This document shows, piece by piece, positions 53,282 through 61,813 of a DNA stretch of 64,000 nt. Made by a program: the position numbers and the translations under genes. Numbering within the stretch: position 1 is the stretch's first letter; the number at the start of each line of letters is the position of its first letter. This stretch comes from Bacillus sp. ISL-45 (GTDB taxonomy: Bacteria; Bacillota; Bacilli; Bacillales; Cytobacillaceae): contig NZ_JAGGQQ010000006.1 in assembly GCF_018613195.1 (NCBI RefSeq), forward strand, positions 117,100-181,099. The letters run 5' to 3'. The notes under the pieces were generated by a model. That model saw only the letters and a program-made list of their open reading frames with translations, searched no databases and had not been told where the DNA came from.

Positions 53282-54676
53282 ATGAGAAGAGCGAAGGTGT
53301 TCATTCTTGGATCGTCATTCATCCTTCTTCTCGCCCTTACTGCAGGCGGGGTGTTCAGGAGTGATGATGATCAAACAGGACATGGAGCACGAACCCATTC
53401 CTCGGGACAGCAAAGTATGTTGACACGGTCTATGGCAAAGGTTAATAACGTGAAGATAGGTGAGGAAATCAAGCATCAACTTGACACTCAAGAAGAAGTC
53501 ACACTAATTTTTCATAATAAAAAGGATACAAGCCATTATTATGACCATGAAGCCACAGTTGACTTTGTTAACGAACCCAGTGTTGAGGAATTAGACCAAA
53601 TTACACGCGATATTAAAGGCTGGGTCATCAAGCATCTAAACTCAATTTATATTTTCAGGTCAACGGTGATGGAAACGCCGGAAATGATCGATTACTTTAA
53701 TCAGAGAAAAAATATAGAATATGCTGAACCCAATTTTATCTTGATGCAAAATGAAGTGAACGGTCCCAATGACCTGCTCTACCAGGAAAATTATCAATGG
53801 AATTTGCCAGTCATAGGTACTGAGCAAGGATGGAAGGTAACCCGCGGAAATGAAGATATTGAAATAGCGATTGTCGATACAGGTGTTGATTTGGACCATC
53901 CCGATTTAAGGAACCGCCTTGTTAAAGGCTATAACGTGATTGATGAAAAATCTGAACCGGATGATGACAACGGGCATGGAACCCATGTAGCGGGAATCAT
54001 TGCTTCGGAAACGGACAATAACGAAGGTGTGGCGGGCATGACATGGTTCAGCAAAATCATGCCGATAAAAGCAATGGGCGCAAAAGGCTATGGCACAACC
54101 TTCGATATCGCAAAAGGGATCGTCTGGGCGGTCGACCATGGTGCCGATGTCATCAATCTTAGCCTTGGCAATTACCAGCCTTCAAGGGTTCTCGAAGAAT
54201 CTGTACGTTATGCCTATAAGAAAAATGTGGTCATGGTTTCTGCAGCTGGCAATGATGGTTCAGACCAGCCGACCTACCCTTCTGCATATCCTGAAGTATT
54301 GAGTGTTTCTGCAGTAGACTATAATGGGAACAGAGCAAGCTTTTCAAACTTCGGGGATTATATTGATATTGCCGCTCCGGGTGTGTATATTCCCAGCACG
54401 TATTTTAACCAGCAATATGCTGCCCTTTCCGGGACCTCAATGGCCGCACCGCATGTCGCTGGCCTTGCTGCTTTAATTAAATCTGCCAACCCTGACTTAA
54501 GCAGTTCTCAAGTGATTAGGATCATAAAGAATTCCGCGATCGATCTGGGGGAGCAAGGGAAAGATAGTAACTATGGAAATGGCTTAATTGATGTTAATTC
54601 AGCACTGCAGGAAGCAGGCAGAGAAAAGCCAAGCCTTCGCAAACAGGAGAAGTCGTTATTTGACTGGCTCAGATAA
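53282..54676 (+). CDS. secreted subtilisin-like serine protease (S8)
   Basis: The 464-aa preproprotein starts MRRAKVFILGSSFILLLALT, a signal peptide of about 25 residues, followed by a propeptide to about residue 160 with an I9-like fold ending AEPNFIL. The catalytic triad is Asp199 (IVDTGVDLDHP), His232 (NGHGTHVAG) and Ser386 (LSGTSMAAPHVAGL), with oxyanion Asn324. The mature domain is about 290 residues. It resembles thermitase/fervidolysin-type extracellular proteases. ATG 53282 lies after GGAGG; the TTG at 53234 lies before the site. It is convergent with helD. Confidence 0.94.
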   Translation: MRRAKVFILGSSFILLLALTAGGVFRSDDDQTGHGARTHSSGQQSMLTRSMAKVNNVKIGEEIKHQLDTQEEVTLIFHNKKDTSHYYDHEATVDFVNEPSVEELDQITRDIKGWVIKHLNSIYIFRSTVMETPEMIDYFNQRKNIEYAEPNFILMQNEVNGPNDLLYQENYQWNLPVIGTEQGWKVTRGNEDIEIAIVDTGVDLDHPDLRNRLVKGYNVIDEKSEPDDDNGHGTHVAGIIASETDNNEGVAGMTWFSKIMPIKAMGAKGYGTTFDIAKGIVWAVDHGADVINLSLGNYQPSRVLEESVRYAYKKNVVMVSAAGNDGSDQPTYPSAYPEVLSVSAVDYNGNRASFSNFGDYIDIAAPGVYIPSTYFNQQYAALSGTSMAAPHVAGLAALIKSANPDLSSSQVIRIIKNSAIDLGEQGKDSNYGNGLIDVNSALQEAGREKPSLRKQEKSLFDWLR

Positions 54677-54692
54677 TGCTTAATCTGTAAAA

Positions 54693-54726
54693 CAACAAGC
54701 CGCCATTGATTTTTGGCGGCTTGTTG
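54693..54726. terminator. bidirectional terminator
   Basis: CAACAAGCCGCCA pairs perfectly with TGGCGGCTTGTTG between the convergent protease and helD genes. Confidence 0.85.
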
Positions 54727-54729
54727 CTG

Positions 54730-57057
54730 TCAGACGAGATTATATAGTTGTTCATCAACCTGTTCAAGAAGCGGACTAAGCCTTCCTTTAGAAAGGACAT
54801 ACAGCTCATGCATTGCCCTTGTGCAGGCGGTATATAACAATTTCCTTTCTTCAGCTCTTGTGTAGGACGATGAATCGTAAATGATCACCGCGTCGAATTC
54901 AATCCCTTTAGCCAGGTATGTCGGTACAACATTGACACCATTTTCAAACGTCAATGTCCCTTTTTCGATCAATCTCGCATTATACGCTTTTTTGACTTCC
55001 TCGAAAGCTGCTTTGCTTTCTCTGGCAGTTTTGCAAATAACCGCGATATTTTTATGTCCTGTTTTCTGCAAATCGGAAATAATTTCATTTGTCATCAAAA
55101 TATGATCGCTGTCTTCACGGCTTTGAACGATAACCGGCTTTGGTCCTGTTCGATTGAAAGGCTCAATCAAATCTCCTCCCTCGATCAATTGGCAGGTAAA
55201 CTCTACAATTTGTTTCGTTGACCGGTATGTCTTCGTAAGCCTGTAAAGTTCCTTTTCCCCAAATTCAAGGGCTGATTCCGCAAGAATAGTGGGGGCGCCT
55301 GTTGGTCCCGAGTAAATTGCCTGGTTAATATCCCCTAGCAAAGTCATCTTGCTGTATGGAAACAGCATTTTAATATAGGCAAATTGGAAAGGGGTATAAT
55401 CCTGGGCTTCATCAATGAATACGTGGCGTATCGAAGTATTCGATTTCCTTCCTTCAATCAAGTCTTGAAGGTACAGAAAAGGAGTCGCGTCCTCATATGC
55501 TATATATCTGTTTTCCAAGTTACTTATGGCTTGTTCACAAGACACAGTCCAATTTTTAGGCATTGAGTCAGTTTTTAGCTGATCATCCTTGAAGAAATTC
55601 ATGTAAACGGCTCTGATATTAATGAATTTTAATCTTCTAACCGCATTGAACAATGGCTTAAAACGTCTTTTAACTACCATTTCCGATAGCCACTGCTGCT
55701 CACGATCATAATCATGGAAGGTATCATCAGCTCCTCCCTGTTTTTGCTGACTTTGTTTGAAGGCCTCCAGATAATCTTCCTTTTCAAGGAATTGAATCTC
55801 TTTTTCAACCCATTCCTGGGACAATTCTGCTTTTGCTTTTTTCTTTAGTTCCTTTAACAGCCATTCCTTCACAAGCTGAACTCTATTTGGAATTGAAATA
55901 TTGCTGTCGAGTGAGTCATAGTAAGCCGCTATGTCCTTCTTTGATATGATCGACCGTTTATTTAACCCTAAACTCTTAAAAACAAGAGTCTCCCTGGCAA
56001 GTTTCGCGGCGTACTGATCCAATAATTCTTTAAATTCCAAACTCGCCTTAAAACGGATGCTTTCAATCCTGTCTAAATAACTTTCATTTTTTTCTGCTTC
56101 AAGCAGAAACTCCATCTGCTCAAAAGAATCTTCCAGTTGATAGTCTGAGCTAAAACGAGTTGAAAGATATTCCTGGAAGGTGGCCTGCTGCATATTTTCC
56201 TCGCCAAGCTCGGGCAAAACCGTTGCAACATAGCTATTGAAAAGTGGATTTGGTGAGAATAACATGATATTTTCTGATGTAATGATATTCCTGTACTTGT
56301 ATAGTAAATAAGCGACACGCTGCATGGCTGCAGAAGTTTTGCCGCTTCCGGCCACACCCTGTACGACCACAAGGCTGCTGGAGTCATTGCGGATGATTTG
56401 GTTTTGTTCCTTCTGGATGGTAGCCACAATGGTTTTCATCTGGGAATCGGCATTGTTGCCCAGGACTTCCTGAAGCATTTCATCACCAATTGTTACCCCG
56501 GTTTCAAACATTGCTTTAATTTTGCCGCCTTTAATAACGAACTGGCGTTTTATCTCCATTGATCCTTCAATTATATCTGTTTCTGTTTTATATTGTGCCG
56601 GACCGGGGGAGTAGTCGTAATAAAGACCCGAAATTGGCGCTCTCCAGTCATAAATCAGGAAATTTTCTTCCTTTTCATCCATAAGAGTTGCAATCCCTAA
56701 GTAAATTCTATCAGTTTCGTTTTCCCCATCTTCTTTAAAATCCACTCTGCCGAAGTAAGGAGAAAACCTTAGGCGGGATAATGTTTGCAGCTGCTTGATC
56801 ATTTGTGATTGTGTTCGCTCACGTTCTGATAAAAGAGCGGCCTGCTGCTTGATGCTCGTGAAGGTTTCCGCTACGTCATCAGCTTCATCAAAGTTAACCG
56901 TAACATCCTCCCAGAAGGTTTTTCTGATTTGAAGAGCATCTGAGCCTACATCACTTGAACTTTCATTCCATTTTTCTGCTTTTTTATCAATTTCCTCAAT
57001 GATTGAATCGACACGTTCCTGTTCCATTTCTAAATCTTTAAGCTGCTTTTCTTCCAC
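54730..57057 (-). CDS. helD: HelD, RNA polymerase recycling ATPase
   Basis: HelD is a UvrD/Rep-like superfamily 1 ATPase that binds RNA polymerase and clears stalled or post-termination complexes. The 775-aa product has the family length (774 in B. subtilis), the N-terminal coiled-coil arm, FLIYDWRAPISGLYYDYSPG, the Walker A block GVAGSGKTSAAMQRVAYLLY near residue 230 and a late DEAQD Walker B (IDEAQDYTPFQFAYI). GTG 57057 has GGGAGTGA upstream. The N-terminal arm plus RNA polymerase-binding features separate it from a DNA-repair UvrD. Confidence 0.93.
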   Translation of the reverse strand: MEEKQLKDLEMEQERVDSIIEEIDKKAEKWNESSSDVGSDALQIRKTFWEDVTVNFDEADDVAETFTSIKQQAALLSERERTQSQMIKQLQTLSRLRFSPYFGRVDFKEDGENETDRIYLGIATLMDEKEENFLIYDWRAPISGLYYDYSPGPAQYKTETDIIEGSMEIKRQFVIKGGKIKAMFETGVTIGDEMLQEVLGNNADSQMKTIVATIQKEQNQIIRNDSSSLVVVQGVAGSGKTSAAMQRVAYLLYKYRNIITSENIMLFSPNPLFNSYVATVLPELGEENMQQATFQEYLSTRFSSDYQLEDSFEQMEFLLEAEKNESYLDRIESIRFKASLEFKELLDQYAAKLARETLVFKSLGLNKRSIISKKDIAAYYDSLDSNISIPNRVQLVKEWLLKELKKKAKAELSQEWVEKEIQFLEKEDYLEAFKQSQQKQGGADDTFHDYDREQQWLSEMVVKRRFKPLFNAVRRLKFINIRAVYMNFFKDDQLKTDSMPKNWTVSCEQAISNLENRYIAYEDATPFLYLQDLIEGRKSNTSIRHVFIDEAQDYTPFQFAYIKMLFPYSKMTLLGDINQAIYSGPTGAPTILAESALEFGEKELYRLTKTYRSTKQIVEFTCQLIEGGDLIEPFNRTGPKPVIVQSREDSDHILMTNEIISDLQKTGHKNIAVICKTARESKAAFEEVKKAYNARLIEKGTLTFENGVNVVPTYLAKGIEFDAVIIYDSSSYTRAEERKLLYTACTRAMHELYVLSKGRLSPLLEQVDEQLYNLV

Positions 57058-57292
57058 AAAAAATCACTCCCAAACTCAAAGCTCTTATACTTGACTGCCT
57101 CTTCATTTTGTGTTATTGTTATGTTAGAATCTTCATGCATGTAACACTTTACCTAAATACTGCCAACTTTCATTTTACTATGTACATATCTCTATTACAA
57201 ATATCTAATACCTAAAACCACCTTAAGGGTGCTTTTTTATTTTTTACATTAGTTTTAATTATATTTATTCTATTACCAACCTTTTTAAACAT

Positions 57293-57330
57293 AAAAACCG
57301 CGATGCTGATTTTGCTGCACGCGGTTTTTT
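57293..57330 (-). terminator. terminator after the glycerate kinase
   Basis: AAAAACCGCG pairs with CGCGGTTTTT, with inner TGC/GCA pairs. Earlier in the 57058-57292 gap a short CACC/GGGTG hairpin with a T tail (57219-57246) reads like a weak terminator, but no gene for it to serve was found. Confidence 0.8.
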
Positions 57331-57350
57331 CATGTTTTTTTATTAATCGT

Positions 57351-58484
57351 TTATTTGCTTAGTTTGATTACGGATGCAATATTTGCTGCAATTCTTTCGA
57401 CATATGTGTGAGCGTTTTTAAATGCGTCATCCAAAGTAATGACACCTGGTACTATGCTGAACACAGCGTCGATCCCATGCTCGTGGACAACCTGACTGTC
57501 CGAGGCTACATTCCCTGCGATGGCAATGACAGGTACATTATGTCGTTTCGCTGTCTTGGCAACGCCAATAGGAGTTTTCCCGAAAATTGTCTGTCCATCA
57601 ATCTTGCCCTCACCAGTAATGACAAAATCGGCATCTAGTAAGTGGGTTTCTAGATTGGCAGCTTCAAGTACAATGTCCACTCCTCTTTTTAACTCGGCTG
57701 ACAGGAATGCCATCAACCCGCCACCAAGTCCCCCTGCTGCTCCGGCGCCGGAAACATGTTCGATATCCTTGCCAAGGTCTGTAAGGATAATTTCAGCGAA
57801 ATGGCGGAGGTTGTTGTCCAATACTTCAACCATTTCAGGGATTGCTCCTTTTTGCGGTCCGAATATATGCGAGGCGCCTCTTAAGCCTGTTAACGGATTA
57901 TCTACATCGCAGGCAACATCAATCATTACTGTTTCCAGCCGTTTATCTATTCCATCCATGTTAACTGAGGCAAGAGAATCTAAAGCTCCTCCACCCTCGC
58001 CAATTTCATTTCCACCGGAATCCAGAAGCATGATCCCTAGGGCTCTTGCCATGCCGGCACCTCCATCATTAGTGGCACTCCCGCCGATTCCAATGATGAT
58101 ATGTTCAACACCATGATCCAGAGCCGCAGCAATCAATTCGCCTGTTCCCCGAGTGGTAGTAACCAGCGGGTTTCGTTCTCCGGGAGGTACAAGATGGAGT
58201 CCTGAGGCCGCGGCCATCTCTATGACCGCGGTCTTTTCGTCGCCGGATATACCAAAAAAGGCATCAACCGGAGTACCGAGCGGCCCTGTTACTGTTTTCG
58301 TGATTATTTTCCCGCCAGTGGCATCAACAAGGGATTGAACAGTTCCTTCGCCTCCGTCTGCCATCGGTACTTTTACGAAATTTGCTTCAGGAAGGATGTT
58401 TTTCATTCCATTTTCGATCGCTGTAGCTGCTTCAAGCGCTGTAAGGCTCTCTTTAAAAGAATCTGGTGCAATTACAATTTTCAT
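57351..58484 (-). CDS. glxK: glycerate kinase
   Basis: The 377-aa protein is a type II (GlxK/GarK) glycerate kinase, phosphorylating D-glycerate. Its N-terminus MKIVIAPDSFKESLTALEAA, KVPMADGGEGTVQSLVDATG near residue 43, GIGGSATNDGGAGMARALG near 127 and the C-terminal ITGEGKIDGQTIFGKTP near 285 match the family. ATG 58484 follows GAGGAGAAACGAGC; the in-frame start at 58520 lacks a site. It is the last gene of the glycerate operon after the GntP permease and the CdaR regulator. Confidence 0.92.
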   Translation of the reverse strand: MKIVIAPDSFKESLTALEAATAIENGMKNILPEANFVKVPMADGGEGTVQSLVDATGGKIITKTVTGPLGTPVDAFFGISGDEKTAVIEMAAASGLHLVPPGERNPLVTTTRGTGELIAAALDHGVEHIIIGIGGSATNDGGAGMARALGIMLLDSGGNEIGEGGGALDSLASVNMDGIDKRLETVMIDVACDVDNPLTGLRGASHIFGPQKGAIPEMVEVLDNNLRHFAEIILTDLGKDIEHVSGAGAAGGLGGGLMAFLSAELKRGVDIVLEAANLETHLLDADFVITGEGKIDGQTIFGKTPIGVAKTAKRHNVPVIAIAGNVASDSQVVHEHGIDAVFSIVPGVITLDDAFKNAHTYVERIAANIASVIKLSK

Positions 58485-58571
58485 GCTCGTTTCTCCTCTC
58501 ATAGTATACCCGAGTATCAATCCATTGAAATGAAAGGTCCGGACTTAGAAAAAATCCAGACCGCTTTTTAT

Positions 58572-59840
58572 TTATCCGAAAAACTTGAAGATACCAAAGA
58601 TTAGCGTCGATACGATCGCAAGAGTTAAACCGACTGCTGTTTCGTAAGGAATCAATTTTAGACGCTCTTTAATCTCCATGTTGACACTTCCGCCTGTTGC
58701 GTGGAAAAAGCTTCCGTGTGGCAGGTGGTCAAGTACGGTGGCGCCAGCGTGAACCATGGCAGCACCGGCTAAAGCAGTGACACCCATTTCCAAAATGGTT
58801 GTTCCGAATACCTGGGAAGCAACTGCTGTTCCCGCAGTTGTCGAAGCAGTAGCAGCGGACATGAAAATACCGGATACTGGAGCTAGGACGAATGCTGGAA
58901 GACCAAGTGCATCCAGGCTGTTAATCAAAACGTCCTTTAACCCTGAATTAGCGATGATTCCCGCAAGTGTACCTGTACCAAGGAGCATAATAGCTACACC
59001 AGACATTTTACCGAGACCTGCAACCGCATAGTCATTGATATGCCTGATTCGGCCCATTGCAAGTGCTCCGGCGATCCCCCCTGCTGGCAGGGCGATCATA
59101 GGATCGATGTTAATATCAAACAAAGGTCTTAGTGCAAGCAGAATGATTGTTACTAATGGTGCGACAATCGCTGGGACAACTGCCGGAAGTATCCCTTTAA
59201 CGGTTGTTTCACTTTCTTGAGCTGTAACCATAGCACCTTTATTAACTAGCTTCTTTGCTAAAATATACGTAACGGTCAATCCGAAAACAGCTGGAATGAT
59301 TCCAGCAGCCATCACAGATGTCAATGGGATTTGGAACGCATCCGCTGCAGCTATTGCATTCGGATTCGGTGACATAATATTCCCAGCCTTACCGCCGCCA
59401 ATCATCGCAAGCAGGATAGCTGTTTTGGAAATACCTGCTTTATTGGCGATTGCCAATGCGATTGGCGCAACAGTGATAACTGCAACATCAACGAATACCC
59501 CAACAGTAGTCAAAATCATTGTCGCGATGGCCAGGGCAAGCAACGCTCGTGTCTCCCCGACCTTCTTAACAATTGTTTCAGCGATTACGGCAGCAGCACC
59601 TGATTCGATCAGGACGCCTGCAAGCACACCGGCAGCCAGAATTCTTAATACTGCAGGTATAATCCCCTTCGCCCCTTCCATCATCAGGGCAACTGTGTTC
59701 GTGACATCAACTCCGCCTACAAGGCCACCGATCAGAGCACCGGCGATCATTCCATATGCTGGTGAAACTTTCTTTAAAATAAGGAAAATAGCTACTACTA
59801 GTGCTACAATAGCGCCGAAAGCGCTTACTTGAATATCCAC
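58572..59840 (-). CDS. GntP family permease, probably glycerate uptake
   Basis: The 422-aa protein has about twelve hydrophobic helices of the GntP (gluconate:H+ symporter) family: KKVSPAYGMIAGALIGGLVG, IETIVKKVGETRALLALAIA-like helices, and the MIGGGKAGNIMSPNPNAIAA loop near residue 155. I chose GTG 59840 because AGAGGAGGA lies just upstream; the longer frame from 59975 has none and would overlap the regulator gene. Its place between a sugar-acid regulator and a glycerate kinase suggests glycerate import. A cre-like site lies just upstream. Confidence 0.88.
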   Translation of the reverse strand: MDIQVSAFGAIVALVVAIFLILKKVSPAYGMIAGALIGGLVGGVDVTNTVALMMEGAKGIIPAVLRILAAGVLAGVLIESGAAAVIAETIVKKVGETRALLALAIATMILTTVGVFVDVAVITVAPIALAIANKAGISKTAILLAMIGGGKAGNIMSPNPNAIAAADAFQIPLTSVMAAGIIPAVFGLTVTYILAKKLVNKGAMVTAQESETTVKGILPAVVPAIVAPLVTIILLALRPLFDINIDPMIALPAGGIAGALAMGRIRHINDYAVAGLGKMSGVAIMLLGTGTLAGIIANSGLKDVLINSLDALGLPAFVLAPVSGIFMSAATASTTAGTAVASQVFGTTILEMGVTALAGAAMVHAGATVLDHLPHGSFFHATGGSVNMEIKERLKLIPYETAVGLTLAIVSTLIFGIFKFFG

Positions 59841-59873
59841 GGTGATTCCTCCTCTAAACTTTTTCGTAACCCA

Positions 59874-59891
59874 ATTGTAAGCGCTGTCTAT
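59874..59891 (-). promoter_or_regulatory. cre-like site upstream of the GntP permease
   Basis: TGTAAGCGCTGTCT partly fits the cre consensus (TGNAARCG core intact; G in the W run and T at the last position). It lies about 35 bases before the permease start. Confidence 0.45.
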
Positions 59892-59961
59892 TCTTATTAC
59901 ATTAGTCAAACCATCAAAAAAAGACCTGTAATAGAACAGATCTTTTGTGCAATTGCACAAT

Positions 59962-61074
59962 TCATTCCAGCTCATTATTAAGAAACGACAAATACAGGTG
60001 AAGCAGGTCAGTCGTTTTGCGTGGGTCCTTACCTGTTATTTCTGTGATTTTATCAAGACGGTATCGAAGCGTGTTCCTGTGAACAAATAGTTTCTGTGAA
60101 GCCTTATTCATGTCGCCGTTTGTTTCGATAAGTGCTCTTAAAGATTCAGTCAGCTCACCCTTTACATCCTTTTCTTTCAAATTTTCATAAAACGGCTGCA
60201 AATCTTCCGTCAGCCCTTTTTTAGCAGCACTTAAAAGAAATACAGGGAGGTAATAATCCTCATAAAAGTAAATGTCATGCTGGGAGCTCAATTTCAACCC
60301 TGAATTCAGTGTGAGGACTGCCTGCCAGTAGGACGCTTTTACCCCTGACAATCCTTCACGGTATTGACCAACCCCGATTTTCACCTGTATATTATCATTC
60401 TTTCTTAAACCATTAAGCCATGTTTCTGTTATGGTTCTTATGAATAGATCTATGTCGTTGCGAGGAACCACTTTTAAAACAACGATCCTATCGTGCTGCA
60501 TCAATAATAAATCATCTTTTTGCAGTCGGTTTTTTAAATAGCCAAATGTTTTCTTTCTGTCAGGAGTCATGATGACGATAGCTGTCCTCGCTAATTCAAT
60601 ATCAATACCCAGACGCATAGCTCTTTCAAGAAAGAGCGAGTCATGTTTGCCTTCAGAATGGATGATTTGGCTGACAAGCTCCTCCTTCAGCCTTTCATCC
60701 CATTGGATCTCATTCATCAAAACCGCTTGCTGAAGACTTAGCTCAGCAGCGATGCGAACAAGTTCTCCGTAACTTCTTATTTCATCCGGGGAGCCAGTTA
60801 TACCAATAACACCCATGATTTTGCTATCAAAAAAGATGGGTAGGTTTATTCCAGGGCGCACTCCATGGAGCCTTTTAGCCTCCTCTTCGGTTATTTCAAA
60901 ACCAGTTCCTTGTTTGATTACGATGACTGCGCCCTCATGGACGTCATCTATGCGGTTTGGGTCGCCTGATCCAATAATCACGCCCCGGTTATCCATTATA
61001 TTGATATTTTTCCCGATGATCCCCATTGTCCTGTCTACAATTTCTTGAGCCAGCTCTTTGTTTAAAAACTCCAT
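59962..61074 (-). CDS. CdaR-family sugar diacid regulator
   Basis: The 370-aa protein has the N-terminal diacid_rec domain (EFLNKELAQEIVDRTMGIIG, then RGVIIGSGDPNRIDDVHEGA) and the C-terminal PucR-type helix-turn-helix MNKASQKLFVHRNTLRYRLD near residue 333. CdaR/YsfB-type regulators respond to glycerate or related acids and activate permease and kinase genes. ATG 61074 has GGGGA upstream. It is the first gene of the operon and probably controls the two genes after it, which is inferred from family and order. Confidence 0.88.
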   Translation of the reverse strand: MEFLNKELAQEIVDRTMGIIGKNINIMDNRGVIIGSGDPNRIDDVHEGAVIVIKQGTGFEITEEEAKRLHGVRPGINLPIFFDSKIMGVIGITGSPDEIRSYGELVRIAAELSLQQAVLMNEIQWDERLKEELVSQIIHSEGKHDSLFLERAMRLGIDIELARTAIVIMTPDRKKTFGYLKNRLQKDDLLLMQHDRIVVLKVVPRNDIDLFIRTITETWLNGLRKNDNIQVKIGVGQYREGLSGVKASYWQAVLTLNSGLKLSSQHDIYFYEDYYLPVFLLSAAKKGLTEDLQPFYENLKEKDVKGELTESLRALIETNGDMNKASQKLFVHRNTLRYRLDKITEITGKDPRKTTDLLHLYLSFLNNELE

Positions 61075-61146
61075 GTCAAAATCCCCGCCTTGCGAAAGCT
61101 ATACTGTCTTTTATTATGGCTGATAATTTGCCGAAACAAAAGTAAA

Positions 61147-61170
61147 GCGTGAGAACATAAGTCCTCACGC
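61147..61170 (-). terminator. terminator after the CoA-binding protein gene
   Basis: GCGTGAG pairs with CTCACGC, followed on the minus strand by a T-rich stretch. Confidence 0.7.
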
Positions 61171-61175
61171 GCATG

Positions 61176-61589
61176 TTATTTCGTTAAAGCGTGTTCTACC
61201 TTGATGCACCTGTCCATGATCACGGTATACCCTTTTTCTTTTAGGAAGTTATAGGCCTCTTCGTTCTCTAGACCAAGCTGTGCCCAGAATATCTCAGCAT
61301 CGATTTCGGCAAATTCTTTCGCAACCTCCATCAAGTATTCCGAACGGCGGAACACATTGACAATATCTACATGCCCGTCGATTTCTTTAAGTGTTTTAAC
61401 AGCTTTCACGCCAAGAACCTCGTCAACAGTAGGATTGACAGGGATGATTTCAAAGCCTGCTGCCTGCATTGCCTGTGACACCATATAGGAAGTCCGCTGC
61501 GGATTATCGCTCAATCCGACAACTGCAATCCTTTTTGCCTTCTTAAGGATTTGGCCTATTTCTTCGCGGCTTGGATTTTTAATTGCCAT
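61176..61589 (-). CDS. CoA-binding protein (YccU-like)
   Basis: The 137-aa protein is a stand-alone CoA-binding Rossmann domain of the YccU type: KRIAVVGLSDNPQRTSYMVS near residue 19, IIPVNPTVDEVLGVKAVKTL near 48, and IDAEIFWAQLGLENEEAYNF near 97 with the conserved DRCIKVEH tail. Related domains in succinyl-CoA synthetases bind CoA; free-standing members have no assigned reaction. ATG 61589 follows AGGAGTGAT. It is monocistronic, between the glycerate regulator and MITE copy 7. Confidence 0.9.
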   Translation of the reverse strand: MAIKNPSREEIGQILKKAKRIAVVGLSDNPQRTSYMVSQAMQAAGFEIIPVNPTVDEVLGVKAVKTLKEIDGHVDIVNVFRRSEYLMEVAKEFAEIDAEIFWAQLGLENEEAYNFLKEKGYTVIMDRCIKVEHALTK

Positions 61590-61692
61590 ATTATATCACT
61601 CCTAAGGATTAATTTGACCCTAACATTTATTTTATCGTACTATTCTGCAGTCTCAAATCAACTTGCCTAAGAATCCCATTCTCTTTTTCTTA

Positions 61693-61813
61693 GGCTCTTT
61701 TCGTAAACTTTGTTGCTTTCTCTAATAAAAGTTAAAATCGGCTACGGATTTCTAATGATATGGAGCGGCAGGGAAGTTTTATACGAAAAGCTGCATTCAA
61801 TGCGAAAACAGCC
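61693..61813 (+). mobile_element. MITE-like element, copy 7 (121 bp, short form)
   Basis: The ends match (GGCTCTTTTCGTAAACTTTG left, GCGAAAACAGCC right), and part of the family core (GTTAAAATCGGCT) is present. Flanks are TTTTCTTA (61685-61692) and TTTTCTTG (61814-61821), 7 of 8 identical. Its right end is part of the coding sequence of the NCS2 permease. Confidence 0.8.

Noticed and set aside
54730-57057. UvrD-like helicase of a defence system
   Set aside because: Length, N-terminal arm and family blocks identify HelD, a housekeeping RNA polymerase factor, and its neighbours are not defence genes.
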